Part shown: positions 51,085 to 62,900 of the stretch, piece by piece
Position numbering within the stretch: the first letter of the stretch is position 1
Layout of the letters: each line of letters starts with the position of its first letter
Made by a program: the position numbers and the translations under genes
Assembly: GCA_964036045.1 (NCBI GenBank)
Contig: OZ038384.1
Coordinates: 56,827,355 to 56,891,354, forward strand
Origin: Eutreptiella sp. 'Long Island Sound 2002'
Lineage: Eukaryota; Euglenozoa; Euglenophyceae; Eutreptiales; Eutreptiaceae
Direction of reading: 5' to 3'
DNA: 64,000 nucleotides
Notes under the pieces: generated by a model
The model's database searches: none
Seen by the model: the letters and a program-made list of their open reading frames with translations, nothing else
Told to the model about the DNA's origin: nothing

Positions 51085-52129
51085 CTTCGCGCATGGCTGA
51101 CAACATTGATGTCACAAGGGTATCATAGACGGTTCCAGCCTGTCGGGCGTCCTGGGGGGCACAGAGTGACGCCGCTGACTCGCTTATTTTTTTTTGGAAT
51201 CGGGTCACGTCCTTGCGGTTCCACATGGCACACCGCGGTTCAGGCACGTGGGGCGTGGCCCATGGGATTGTATGTACGATGATGGGGTCGTGATCCTGGA
51301 CACCGTACACCCGCGAAAAGTCAAGTACACCGGCGGCTTCAGACTGGTACAGGGCTACAAACATCCCAGATCCGTAGGCCCTATCGATATAACTCTTCGT
51401 CCCTCCATACCTCCTCACCCTCGTGTACGGCTGGGCATCACAGTGGGGGCGGACAAGGTCAATCATGGCCCCGGACCTCTCCCTAGCAATCAGCCAGGGC
51501 CACAGGTTGGGGTGTAGAGTGGTGGCGTCGGACGACCGTGTCACTCCATTGTAGTCCCCTAGTATGATGGAACACTTCTGTAGTAAGGGGGCAAGGACTT
51601 TCTCGCACTGTAACCGCTCGCGGGCTGTATGTGGCCCGTAGAAGGAACACACTGTGACGGGAGGCATCAATGGATCCGTGTGCAGCGCAACCTGGGTCGA
51701 TATCAGCCGTCCAGGGAGGTGTACTGTGGGTGTGGGTTTGCCAGGGGAGATTGACGTGTGGATCAGTAGAGCAACACCCTCTTTAGAGGACGGCGAGCTC
51801 AGTAACATGTGGTAGCCCCAATAGAGGGCAACCCTCACGTGATCTCTGGTGGTAGAGAGGGAGCTAGGCCTGTATTCCTGCAGGGAGAGAGCATGGGGGA
51901 GAGTACTGTAACCACCCAGCAAGTGGCATAATCTGTTTGGCGTAATCTCCACGCCGCCAACATTCAAGGAACTGTAAGTAAGTGTGTCGTGTGTAGGCAC
52001 GCGTGCTCCAGCTGTGGGGTCGGGGGGCAGGGGGCGACCTGTGGCTGGACCAGGCACATCGTAGGCGGCCGTACGGCGCGTCCTTAGCGAAGCGAAGACC
52101 ATCGGAAACCAAGCCAAGAAGAAGGCAGG
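51044..52129 (-). CDS. LINE AP-type endonuclease (N-terminal part of ORF2, 5' truncated by gap)
   Basis: This domain nicks target DNA to prime reverse transcription. The visible frame has 361 codons starting directly at the gap edge, so the true start is unknown. About 50 Pro/Arg-rich residues lead into the exonuclease-endonuclease-phosphatase fold. Its motifs are in order and complete: SLNVGG (Asn56), LQEYRP (Glu85), FYGPHTARER (164 onward), ILGDYNG (Asp192, Asn194), SYIDRAYG (Asp249) and VQDHDP (Asp279, His280). A basic linker follows, and the frame ends at TGA in the A-rich overlap with the RT frame. No catalytic residue is missing. Confidence 0.92.
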   Translation of the reverse strand, partial: PAFFLAWFPMVFASLRTRRTAAYDVPGPATGRPLPPDPTAGARVPTHDTLTYSSLNVGGVEITPNRLCHLLGGYSTLPHALSLQEYRPSSLSTTRDHVRVALYWGYHMLLSSPSSKEGVALLIHTSISPGKPTPTVHLPGRLISTQVALHTDPLMPPVTVCSFYGPHTARERLQCEKVLAPLLQKCSIILGDYNGVTRSSDATTLHPNLWPWLIARERSGAMIDLVRPHCDAQPYTRVRRYGGTKSYIDRAYGSGMFVALYQSEAAGVLDFSRVYGVQDHDPIIVHTIPWATPHVPEPRCAMWNRKDVTRFQKKISESAASLCAPQDARQAGTVYDTLVTSMLSAMREVNEEKKGSAKKQD

Positions 52130-52329
52130 NNNNNNNNNNNNNNNNNNNNNNNNNNNNNNNNNNNNNNNNNNNNNNNNNNNNNNNNNNNNNNNNNNNNNNN
52201 NNNNNNNNNNNNNNNNNNNNNNNNNNNNNNNNNNNNNNNNNNNNNNNNNNNNNNNNNNNNNNNNNNNNNNNNNNNNNNNNNNNNNNNNNNNNNNNNNNNN
52301 NNNNNNNNNNNNNNNNNNNNNNNNNNNNN
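52130..52329. other. Assembly gap, exactly 200 N
   Basis: There are 200 consecutive N between the endonuclease coding frame and resumed 29-bp satellite. A round number of this kind is normally a placeholder for a join of unknown length, so true distance, and even adjacency, are unproven. It hides the 5' part of the retrotransposon and its second junction with the array. Confidence 0.98.
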
Positions 52330-53789
52330 GTATGGCGGGGGATCGGTACATGCATGATGTATGGCGGGGCTTTGGTACATGCATGAGGGATGGCGGGGCT
52401 TTGGTACATGCATGAGGGAAGGCGGGGCTTTGGTACATGCCTGAGGTGTGGCGGGGCTTTGGTACATGCTCGAGGTATGGCGGGGCCTAGGTACATGCAT
52501 GACTTATGGCGGAGCTTCGGTTTATGCATGAGGTATGGCGGGGCCTTGGTACATGCATGAGGTATGGCAGGGCTTTGGTACATGCATGAGGTATGGCGGT
52601 GCATTGGTACATGCACGACGGATGGCGGGGCCTTGGTACATGCATGAGGTATGGCGGGGCTTTGGTACATGCATGAGGTATGGCGGGGCTTTGGTACATG
52701 CATGAGGTATGGCGGGGCTTCGGTACATGCATGATGTATGGCGGGGCTTTGGTACATGCATGAGGGATGGCGGGGCTTTCGTACATGCATGAGGGAAGGC
52801 GGGGCTTTGGTACATGCCTGAGGTGTGGCGCGCCTTCGGTACATGCATGAGGTATGGCGGGGCTTTGGTACATGCATGAGGTATGGCGGGGCTTTGGTAC
52901 ATGCTTGAGGTATGGCGGGGCCTAGGTACATGCATGACTTATGGCGGAGCTTCGGTTTATGCATGAGGTATGGCGGGGCCTTGGTACATGCATGAGGTAT
53001 GGCGGGGCATTGGTACATGCATGAGGGATGGCGGAGTCTTGGTACATGCATGAGGTATGGCGGGGCTTCGGTACATGCATGAGGTATGGCGGGGCTTTGG
53101 TACATGCATGAGGTATCCGCGGGGCATTGGTACATGCATGAGGTATGGCGGGGCTTTGGTACATGCATGAGGTATGGCGGGGCTTTGGTACATGCATGAG
53201 TATGGCCGAGGTCTGGTACATGCATGATGTATGGCGGGGCTTTGGTACATGGATGAGCTATGGCGGCGCTTCGGTACATGCATGAGGGATGGCGGGGCTT
53301 CGGTACATGCATGAGGTATGGCGGGGCCTTGGTACATGCATGAGGTATGACAGGGCTTCGGTACATGCATGAGGGATGGCGGGGCTTTGGTACATGCATG
53401 AGGTAAGGCGGGGCTTTGGTGCGTGCATGAGGTGTGGCGGGGCTTCGGTACATGCATGAGGTATGGCGGGGCTTTGGTACATGCATGAGGTATGGCGAGG
53501 CCTTGGTACATGCATGAGGTATGGCGGGGCTTCGGTACATGCATGAGGTATGGCGGGGCTTTGGTACATGCATGAGGTATGGCGGGGCTTCGGTACATGC
53601 ATGAGGAATGGCGGGGCTTCGGTACATGCATGACTTATGGCGGGGCTTCGGTACATGCATGAGGTATGGCGGGGCTTCGGTACATGCATGAGGTATGGCG
53701 GGGCTTCGGTACATGCATCAGGTATGGCGGGGCTTTGGTACATGCATGAGGTATGGCGGGGCTTTGGTACATGCATGAGGTATGGCGGG

Positions 53790-56633
53790 GCTTCGGTACA
53801 TGCATGAGGTATGGCGGGGCTTTGGTACATGCATGAGGTATGGCGGGGCATTGTTACATGCATGAGGGATGGCGGGGCTTTGGTACATGCATGAGGGATG
53901 GCGGGGCATTGGTACATGCATGAGGTATGGCGGGGCTTTGGTACATGCATGAGGTATGGCGGGGCTTCGGTACATGTATGACTTATGGCGGGGGCTTCGG
54001 TACATGCATGAGGTATGGCGGGGCTTTGGTACATGCATGAGGTATGGCGGGGCCTTGGTACATGCATGACTTATGGCGGGGCTTCGGTGCATGCATGAGG
54101 TATGGCGGGGCATTGGTACATGCATGAGGTATGGCGGGGCTTTGGTACATGCATGAGGTATGGCGGGGCTTTGGTACATGCATGAGGAAAGGCGGGGCTT
54201 TGGTACATGCATGAGGGATGGCGGGGCCTTGGTACATGCATGAGATATGGCGGGGCTTCGGTACATGCATGAGGTATGGCGGGGCTTTGGTACATGCATG
54301 AGGTATGGCGGGGCTTCGGTACATGCATGAGGGATGGCGGGGCCTTGGTACATGCATGAGGTATGGCGGGGCTTCGGTACATGGATGAGGTATGGCGGGG
54401 CTTTGGTACATGCATGAGGTATGGCGGGGCTTCGGTACATGCATCAGGTATGGCGCGGCATTGGTACATGCATGAGGTATGGCGGGGCCTTGGTACATGC
54501 ATGAGGTATGACGGGGCTTCGGTACATGCATGAGGGATGGCGGGGCTTTGGTACATGCATGAGGTAAGGCGGGGCGTCGGTACAGGCATGAGGTATGGCG
54601 GGGCTTCGGTACATGCATGAGATATGGCGGGGCTTTGGTACATGCATGAGGTATGGCGGGGCTTTGGTACATGCATGAGGTATCGCGGGGCTTCGGTACA
54701 TGCATGAGGTATGGCGGGGCCTTGGTACATGCATGAGGGAAGGCGGGGCTTTGGTACATGCATGAGGTATGGCGGGGCCTTGGTACATGCATGAGGGATG
54801 GCGGGGCTTTGGTACATGCATGAGGGATGGCGGGGCATTGGTACATGCATGGGGTATGGCGGGGCTTTGGTACATGCGTGAGGTATGGCGGGGCATTGGT
54901 ACACGCATGAGGTATGGCGGGGCTTTGGTACATGCATGAGGTATGGCGAGGCTTTGGTACATGCATGAGGTATGGCGGGGCCTTGGTACATGCATGACTT
55001 ATGTCGGGGCTCCGGTACATGCATGAGGTATGGCGGGGCTTTGGTACATGCATGACTTATGGCGGGGCTTCGGTACATGCATGAGGGAAGGCGGGGCCTT
55101 GGTACATGCATGAGGAAAGGCGGGGCTTTGGTACATGCATGAGGGATGGCGAGGCCTTGGTACATGCATGAGATATGGCGGGGCTTCGGTACATGCATGA
55201 GGTATGGCGGGGCTTTGGTACATGCATGAGGTATGGCGGGGCATTGTTACATGCATGAGGGATGGCGGGGCTTTGGTACATGCATGAGGGATGGCGGGGC
55301 ATTGGTACATGCATGAGGTATGGCGGGGCTTTGGTACATGCATGAGGTATGGCGGGGCTTCGGTACATGTATGACTTATGGCGGGGGCTTCGGTACATGC
55401 ATGAGGTATGGCGGGGCTTTGGTACATGCATGAGGTATGGCGGGGCCTTGGTACATGCATGACTTATGGCGGGGCTTCGGTGCATGCATGAGGTATGGCG
55501 GGGCATTGGTACATGCATGAGGTATGGCGGGGCTTTGGTACATGCATGAGGTATGGCGGGGCTTTGGTACATGCATGAGGAAAGGCGGGGCTTTGGTACA
55601 TGCATGAGGGATGGCGGGGCCTTGGTACATGCATGAGATATGGCGGGGCTTCGGTACATGCATGAGGTATGGCGGGGCTTTGGTACATGCATGAGGTATG
55701 GCGGGGCTTCGGTACATGCATGAGGGATGGCGGGGCCTTGGTACATGCATGAGGTATGGCGGGGCTTCGGTACATGGATGAGGTATGGCGGGGCTTTGGT
55801 ACATGCATGAGGTATGGCGGGGCTTCGGTACATGCATCAGGTATGGCGCGGCATTGGTACATGCATGAGGTATGGCGGGGCCTTGGTACATGCATGAGGT
55901 ATGACGGGGCTTCGGTACATGCATGAGGGATGGCGGGGCTTTGGTACATGCATGAGGTAAGGCGGGGCGTCGGTACAGGCATGAGGTATGGCGGGGCTTC
56001 GGTACATGCATGAGATATGGCGGGGCTTTGGTACATGCATGAGGTATGGCGGGGCTTTGGTACATGCATGAGGTATCGCGGGGCTTCGGTACATGCATGA
56101 GGTATGGCGGGGCCTTGGTACATGCATGAGGGAAGGCGGGGCTTTGGTACATGCATGAGGTATGGCGGGGCCTTGGTACATGCATGAGGGATGGCGGGGC
56201 TTTGGTACATGCATGAGGGATGGCGGGGCATTGGTACATGCATGGGGTATGGCGGGGCTTTGGTACATGCGTGAGGTATGGCGGGGCATTGGTACACGCA
56301 TGAGGTATGGCGGGGCTTTGGTACATGCATGAGGTATGGCGAGGCTTTGGTACATGCATGAGGTATGGCGGGGCCTTGGTACATGCATGACTTATGTCGG
56401 GGCTCCGGTACATGCATGAGGTATGGCGGGGCTTTGGTACATGCATGACTTATGGCGGGGCTTCGGTACATGCATGAGGGAAGGCGGGGCCTTGGTACAT
56501 GCATGAGGAAAGGCGGGGCTTTGGTACATGCATGAGGGATGGCGAGGCCTTGGTACATGCATGAGATATGGCGGGGCTTCGGTACATGCATGAGGTATGG
56601 CGGGGCTTTGGTACATGCATGAGGTATGGCGGG
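53790..56633. repeat. 1,393-bp tandem duplication (53,790-55,240 and 55,183-56,633)
   Basis: Rare markers repeat at exactly 1,393 bp (48 units plus 1 bp): GCATTGTTAC at 53,848 and 55,241, the 30-bp unit GCGGGGGCTT at 53,988 and 55,381, and TGGCGCGGCATTGG at 54,451 and 55,844. The extra base lies in the 30-bp unit. A third, partial copy follows at a shift of 1,218 bp (42 units), with TGGCGCGG at 57,062. By eye the first two copies are essentially identical. Confidence 0.88.
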
Positions 56634-58129
56634 GCTTCGGTACATGCATGAGGTATGGCGGGGCCTTGGTACATGCATGAGGTATGGCGGGGTTTCGGTA
56701 CATGCATGAGGTATGGCGGGGCTTTGGTACATGCATGAGGTATGGCGGGGCTTCGGTACATGCATGAGGTATGGCGGGGCATTGGTACATGCATGAGGAA
56801 AGGCGGGGCTTTGGTACATGCATGAGGGATGGCGGGGCCTTGGTACATGCATGAGATATGGCGGGGCTTCGGTACATGCATGAGGTATGGCGGGGCTTTG
56901 GTACATGCATGAGGTATGGCGGGGCTTCGCTACATGCATGAGGGATGGCGGGGCCTTGGTACATGCATGAGGTATGGCGGGGCTTCGGTACATGGATGAG
57001 GTATGGCGGGGCTTTGGTACATGCATGAGGTATGGCGGGGCTTCGGTACATGCATGAGGTATGGCGCGGCATTGGTACATGCATGAGGTATGGCGGGGCC
57101 TTGGTACATGCATGAGGTATGACGGGGCTTCGGTACATGCATGAGGGATGGCGGGGCTTTGGTACATGCATGAGGTAAGACGGGGCTTCGGTACAGGCAT
57201 GAGGTATGGCGGGGCTTCGGTACATGCATGAGGTATGGCGGGGCTTTGGTACATGCATGAGGTATGGCGGGGCCTTGGTACATGCATGAGGTATCGCGGG
57301 GCTTCGGTACATGCATGAGGTATGGCGGGGCCTTGGTACATGCATGAGGGAAGGCGGGGCTTTGGTACATGCATGAGGTATGGCGGGGCCTTGGTACATG
57401 CATGAGGGATGGCGGGGCTTTGGTACATGCATGAGGGATGGCGGGGCATTGGTACATGCATGGGGTATGGCGGGGCTTTGGTACATGCGTGAGGTATGGC
57501 GGGGCATTGGTACATGCATGAGGTATGGCGGGGCTTCGGTACATGCATGAGGGATGGCGGGGCCTTGGTACATGCATGAGGTATGGCGGGGCTTCGGTAC
57601 ATGCATGAGGTATGGCGGGGCTTTGGTACATGCATGAGGTATGGCGGGGCTTTGGTACATGCATGAGGTATGGCGGGGCATTGGTACATGCGTGAGGTAT
57701 GGCGGGGCTTCGGTACATGCATGAGGTATGGCGGGGCTTTGTTACATGCATGAGGGAAGGCGGGGCTTTGGTACATGCACGAGGTACGGCGGGGCATTGG
57801 TACATGCATGAGGGAAGGCGGGGCCTTGGTACATGCATGAGGTATGGCGGGGCTTTGGTATATATATGAGGTATGGCGGGGCTTCGGTACATGCATGAGG
57901 TATGGCGGGGCCTTGGTACATGCATGAGGTATGGCGGGGCTTTGGTACATGCATGAGGTATGGCGGGGCTTCGGTACATGCATGAGGTATGGCGGGGCAT
58001 TGGTACATATATGAGGTATGGTGGGGCTTTGGTACATGCATGAGGTATGGCGGGGCTTCGGTACATTCATGAGGTATTACGGGGCTGTGGTACATATATG
58101 AGGTATGGCGGGGCATTGGTACATGAAGG

Positions 58130-59540
58130 AGGTGTGGCAGGGCATTGGTACATGCACGAGCTATGACGGGATCTTCGCACATGCATAGGGTATGGCGGGG
58201 CATTGGTACATGCATGAGGTGTGGCAGGGCATTGGTACATGCATGAGCTATGGCGGGATCTTCGCACATGCATAGGGTATGGCGGGGCATTGGTACATGC
58301 ATGAGGTTTGGCGGGGCATTGGTACATGCATGAGGTATGGCGGGGCATTGGTACATGCATGAGGTATGGCGGGGCGTTGGAACATGCATCAGGTATTAAG
58401 GGGCATTGGTACATGCATGAGGTATGGCGGGGCATTGGTGCATGCATGAGGTATGGCGGGGCATTGGTGCATGCATGAGGTATGGCGGGGCATTGGTACA
58501 TGCATGAGGTATGGCGGGGCATTGGTACATGAATCAGGTGTGGCAGGGCATTGGTACATGCATGAGCTATGGCGGGATCTTCGCACATGCATAGGGTATG
58601 GCGGGGCATTGGTACATGCATGAGGTATGGCGGGGCTTTGGTACATGCATGAGGTATGGCGGGGCATTGGTACATGCATGAGGTATGGCGGGGCATTGGT
58701 ACATGCATGAGGGACGGCGGGGCTTTGGTACATGCATGAGGTATGGCAGGGCATTGGTACATGAATGAGGTGTGGCAGGGCATTGGTACATGCATGAGCT
58801 ATGGCGGGATCTTCGCACATGCATAGGGTATGGCGGGGCATTGGTACATGCATGAGGTATGGCGGGGCGTTGGTACATGCATGAGGTCTGGCGGGGCTTT
58901 GGTACATGCATGAGGTATGGCGGGGCATTGGTACATGCATGAGGTATGGCGGGGCTTCGGTACATGCATGAGGGATGGCGGGGCATTGGTACATGCATGA
59001 GGTATGGCGGGGCATTGGTACATGCATGAGGGATGGCGGGGCCTTGGTACATGCATGAGGGAAGGCCGGGTCTTGGTACATGCATGAGGTATGGCGGGGC
59101 ATTGGTACATGAATGAGGTATGGCGGGATCTTCGCACATGCATAGGGTATGGCGGGGCATTGGTACATGCATGAGGTATGGCGGGGCATTGGTACATGCA
59201 TGAGGTATGGCGGGGCGTTGGTACATGCATGAGGTATGGCGGGGCTTTGGTACATGCATGAGGTATGGCGGGGCATTGGTACATGCATAAGGTATGGCGG
59301 GGCTTCGGTACATGCATGAGGTATGGCGGGGCGTTGGTACATGCATGAGGTATTACGGGGCATTGGTACATGCATGAGGTATGGCGGGGCATTGGTACAT
59401 GCATGAGGTATGGCGGGGCATTGGTACATGCATGAGGTATTGCGGGGCATTGGTACATGAATGAGGTGTGGCAGGGCATTGGTACATGCATGAGCTATGG
59501 CGGGATCTTCGCACATGCATAGGGTATGGCGGGGCATTGG
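58130..59540. repeat. Divergent unit subfamily (GATCTTCGCAC cassette)
   Basis: A conserved multi-unit cassette carries GGTGTGGCAGGGC, then GAGCTATGGCGG, then GATCTTCGCACATGC followed by ATAGGGTATGG. The GATCTTCGCAC marker starts at 58,170, 58,257, 58,576, 58,808, 59,127 and 59,504, with an outlier at 61,182. Spacings are 3, 11, 8, 11, 13 and 58 units; the last is 4 bp short because of a 25-bp unit near 59,888. Most neighbouring units end in ATT. I saw this unit type nowhere else in the window. Confidence 0.92.
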
Positions 59541-59885
59541 TACATGCATGAGGTATGGCGGGGCGTTGGTACATGCATGAGGTATGGCGGGGCTTTGGTA
59601 CATGCATGAGGTATGGCGGGGCATTGGTACATGCATGAGGTATGGCGGGGCTTCGGTACATGCATGAGGGATGGCGGGGCATTGGTACATGCATGAGGTA
59701 TTGCGGGGCATTGGTACATGCATGAGGGATGGCGGGGCCTTGGTACATGCATGAGGGAAGGCGGGGCTTTGGTACATGCATGAGGTATGGCGGGGCCTTG
59801 GTACATGCATGAGGTCCGACGGGGCTTCGGTACATGCATGAGGTATGGCGGGGCTTCGGTACATGCATGAGGTATGGCGGGGCTT

Positions 59886-59910
59886 TGGTACATGAGGTAT
59901 GGTGGTGCTT
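59886..59910. repeat. 25-bp repeat unit (CATG contraction)
   Basis: The unit reads GGTACATGAGGTATGG, with only one CATG where the consensus has CATGCATG. It is therefore 25 bp long. It accounts exactly for the 4-bp register shift measured between markers at 59,504 and 61,182. Loss of one tetranucleotide fits slippage within the CATGCATG palindrome. Confidence 0.85.
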
Positions 59911-62900
59911 TGGTACAGTCATGGGGTATGGCGGGGCCTTGGTACATGCATGAGGTATGGCGGGGCTTTGGTACATGCATGAGGGATGGCGGGGCCTTGG
60001 TACATGCATGAGGGATGGCGGGGCTTTGGTACATGCATGAGGTATGGCGGGGCATTGGTACATGCATGAGGTACGGCGGGGCTTCGGTACATGCATGAGG
60101 TATGGCGGGGCTTCGGTACATGCATGAGGTATGGCAGGGCTTCGGTACATGCATGAGGTATGGCGGGGCCTTGGTACATGCATGAGGTATGGCGGGGCTT
60201 TGGTACATGCATGAGGTATGGCGGGGCTTTGGTACATGCATGAGGTATGGCGGGGCTTCGGTACATGCATGAGGGATGGCGGGGCTTTGGTACATGCATG
60301 AGGTATGGCGGGGCATTGTTACATGCATGAGGGACGGCGGGGCTTTGGTACATGCCTGAGGTATGGCGGGGCTTTGGTACATGCATGAGGTATGGCGGGG
60401 CTTCGGTACATGCATGAGGTAAGGCGGGGCATTGGTACATGCCTGAGGTATTGCGGGGCATTGGTACATGCATGAGGTATGGCGGGGCTTCGGTACATGC
60501 ACGAGGGATGGCGGGGCTTTGGTACATGCATGAGGTATGGCGGGGCTTCGGTACATACATGAGGGATGGCGGGGCTTTGGTACATGAATGAGGTATGGCG
60601 GGGCTTCGGTACATACATGAGGGATGGCGGGGCTTTGGTACATGCATGAGGTATGGCGGGGCTCCGGTACACGCATGAGGTATGGCGGGGCTTTGGTACA
60701 TGAATGAGGTATGGCGGGGCTTCGGTACATACATGAGGGATGGCGGGGCTTTGGTACATGAATGAGGTATCGCGGGGCTTCGGTACATACATGAGGGATG
60801 GCGGGGCTTTGGTACATGCATGAGGTATGGCGGGGCTTCGGTACATGCATGAGGTATGGCGGGGCTTCGGTACATGCATGAGGTGTGGCGGGGCTTTGGT
60901 ACATGCATGAGGGACGGCGGGGCTTTGGTACATGCATGAGGTATGGCGGGGCTTTGGTGCGTGCATGAGGTGTGGCGGGGCTTCAGTGCATGCATGAGGT
61001 ATGGCGGGGCTTCGGTACATGCATGAGGTCCGGCGGGGCTTCGACACATGCATGAGGGATGGCGGGGCATTGGTACATGCATGAGGTATGGCGGGGCATT
61101 GGTACATGCGTGAAATATGGCGGGGCATTGGTACATGAATGAGGTGTGGCAGGGCATTGGTACATGCATGAGCTATGGCGGGATCTTCGCACATGCATAG
61201 GGTATGGCGGGGCATTGGTACATGCATGAGGTATGGCGGGGCTTTAGTACATGCATGAGGTATGGCGGGGCATTGGTACATGCATGAGGTATGGCGGGGC
61301 TTCGGTACATGCATGAGGTATGGCGGGGCTTTGGTACATGCATGAGGTATGGCGGGGCATTGGTACATGCATGAGGTATGGCGGGGCCTTGGTACATGCA
61401 TGAGGGAAGGCGGGGCTTTGATACATGCATGAGGTATGGCGGGGCCTTGGTACATGCATGAGGTATGGCGGGGCATTGGTACATGCATGAGGTATGGCGG
61501 GGCTTCGGTACATGCATGAGGTATGGCGGGGCTTTGGTACATGCATGAGGTATGAGGGTGCTTTGGTACATGCATGAGGTATGGCGGGGCTTTGGTACAT
61601 GCATGAGGTATGGCGGGGCCTTGGTACATGCATGAGGGATGGCGGAGCTTTGGTACATGCATGAGGTATGGCGGGGCCTCGGTACATGCATGAGGTATGG
61701 CGGGGCTTTGGTACATGCATGAGGGATGGCGGGGCCTTGGTACATGCATGGGGGATGGCGGGGCTTTGGTACATGCATGAGGTATGGCGGGGCTTTGGTA
61801 CATGCATGAGGTATGGCGGGGCTTTGGTACATGCATGAGGGATGCCGGGGCCTTGGTACATGCATGAGGCATGGCGGGGCTTTGGTACATGCATGAGGTA
61901 TGGCGGGGCTTTGGTACATGCATGAGGTCTGGCGGGGCTTCGGTACATGCATGAGGTATGGCGGGGCTTCGGTACATGCATGAGGTATGGCGGGGCCTTG
62001 GTAGATGCATGAGGTATGGCGGGGCTTTGGTACATGCATGAGGGATGGCGGGGCCTTGGTACATGCATGTGGGATGGAGGGGCTTTGGTACATGCATGAG
62101 GTATGGCGGGGCTTTGGTACATGCATGAGGTATGGCGGGGCTTTGGTACATGCATGACTTATGTCGGGGCTTCGGTACATGCATGAGGGATGGCGGGGCT
62201 TTGGTACATGCATGAGGTATGGCGGGGCATTGGTACATGCATGAGGTATGGCGGGGCTTCGGTACATGCATGAGGTATGGCGGGGCTTTGGTACATGCAT
62301 GAGGTATGGCGGGGCCTCGGTACATGCATGAGGTTTGGCGGGGCTTTGGTACATGCATGAGGGACGGCGGGGCTTTGGTACAAGCATGAGGTATGGCGGG
62401 GCTTTGGTGCGTGCATGAGGTGTGGCGGGGCTTCAGTGCATGCATGAGGTATGGCGGGGCTTCGGTACATGCATCAGCTGTGGCGTGGCTTCGGTACATG
62501 CATGAGGGATGGCGGGGCATTCGTACATGCATGAGGTATGGCGGGGCCTTGGTACATGCATGAGCTATGGCGGGGCTTTGGTACATGCATGAGGGATGGC
62601 GGGGCCTTGGTACATGCATGAGGTATTGCGGGGCCTTGGTACATGCATGAGGTATGGCGAGGCTTCGGTACATGAAGAGGTGTGGCGGGGCCTCGGTACA
62701 TGCATGAGGTATGGCGGGGCTTCGGTACATGCATGAGGTATGGCGGGGCCTTGGTACATGCATGAGGGATGGCGGGGCCTTGGTACATGCATGAGGTATG
62801 GCGGGGCCTCCGTACGTGCATGAGGTATGGCGGGGCCTTGGTACATGCATGAGGTATGGCGGGGCTTTGGTACATGCATGAGGTATGGCGGGGCCTTGGT

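Larger units (their letters stand above)
46880..52129 (-). mobile_element. Non-LTR (LINE-type) retrotransposon, 5' end lost in gap
   Basis: On the minus strand the order is AP-type endonuclease, reverse transcriptase, RNase H, Cys/His-rich tail, 3' UTR and poly(A). This is the layout of RNase H-bearing LINE groups (I, R1, Ingi, LOA, Tad and some L1-like lineages). The poly(A) directly joins 29-bp satellite on the left, and satellite resumes right of the gap in the same orientation, so the element inserted into the array. At least 5.25 kb is present. ORF1, the 5' UTR and the target-site duplication would lie in or beyond the gap. Two coding lesions are visible (a frame change and an amber codon); otherwise all three catalytic domains keep their key residues, which suggests a fairly young copy. 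I could not assign it to a named clade. Confidence 0.95.

Noticed and set aside
51864-52129. Alternative minus-strand frame beside the gap, beginning CLLLGLVSDGLRF, as a possible ORF1 tail
   Set aside because: It overlaps the endonuclease frame, shows no motif and reaches the gap only because nothing is known beyond it. The endonuclease frame explains the region better.
51044-53714. Open frames crossing the 200-N gap that join satellite peptide to LINE sequence
   Set aside because: They are open only because N codons cannot be read as stops. The joined products have no support.
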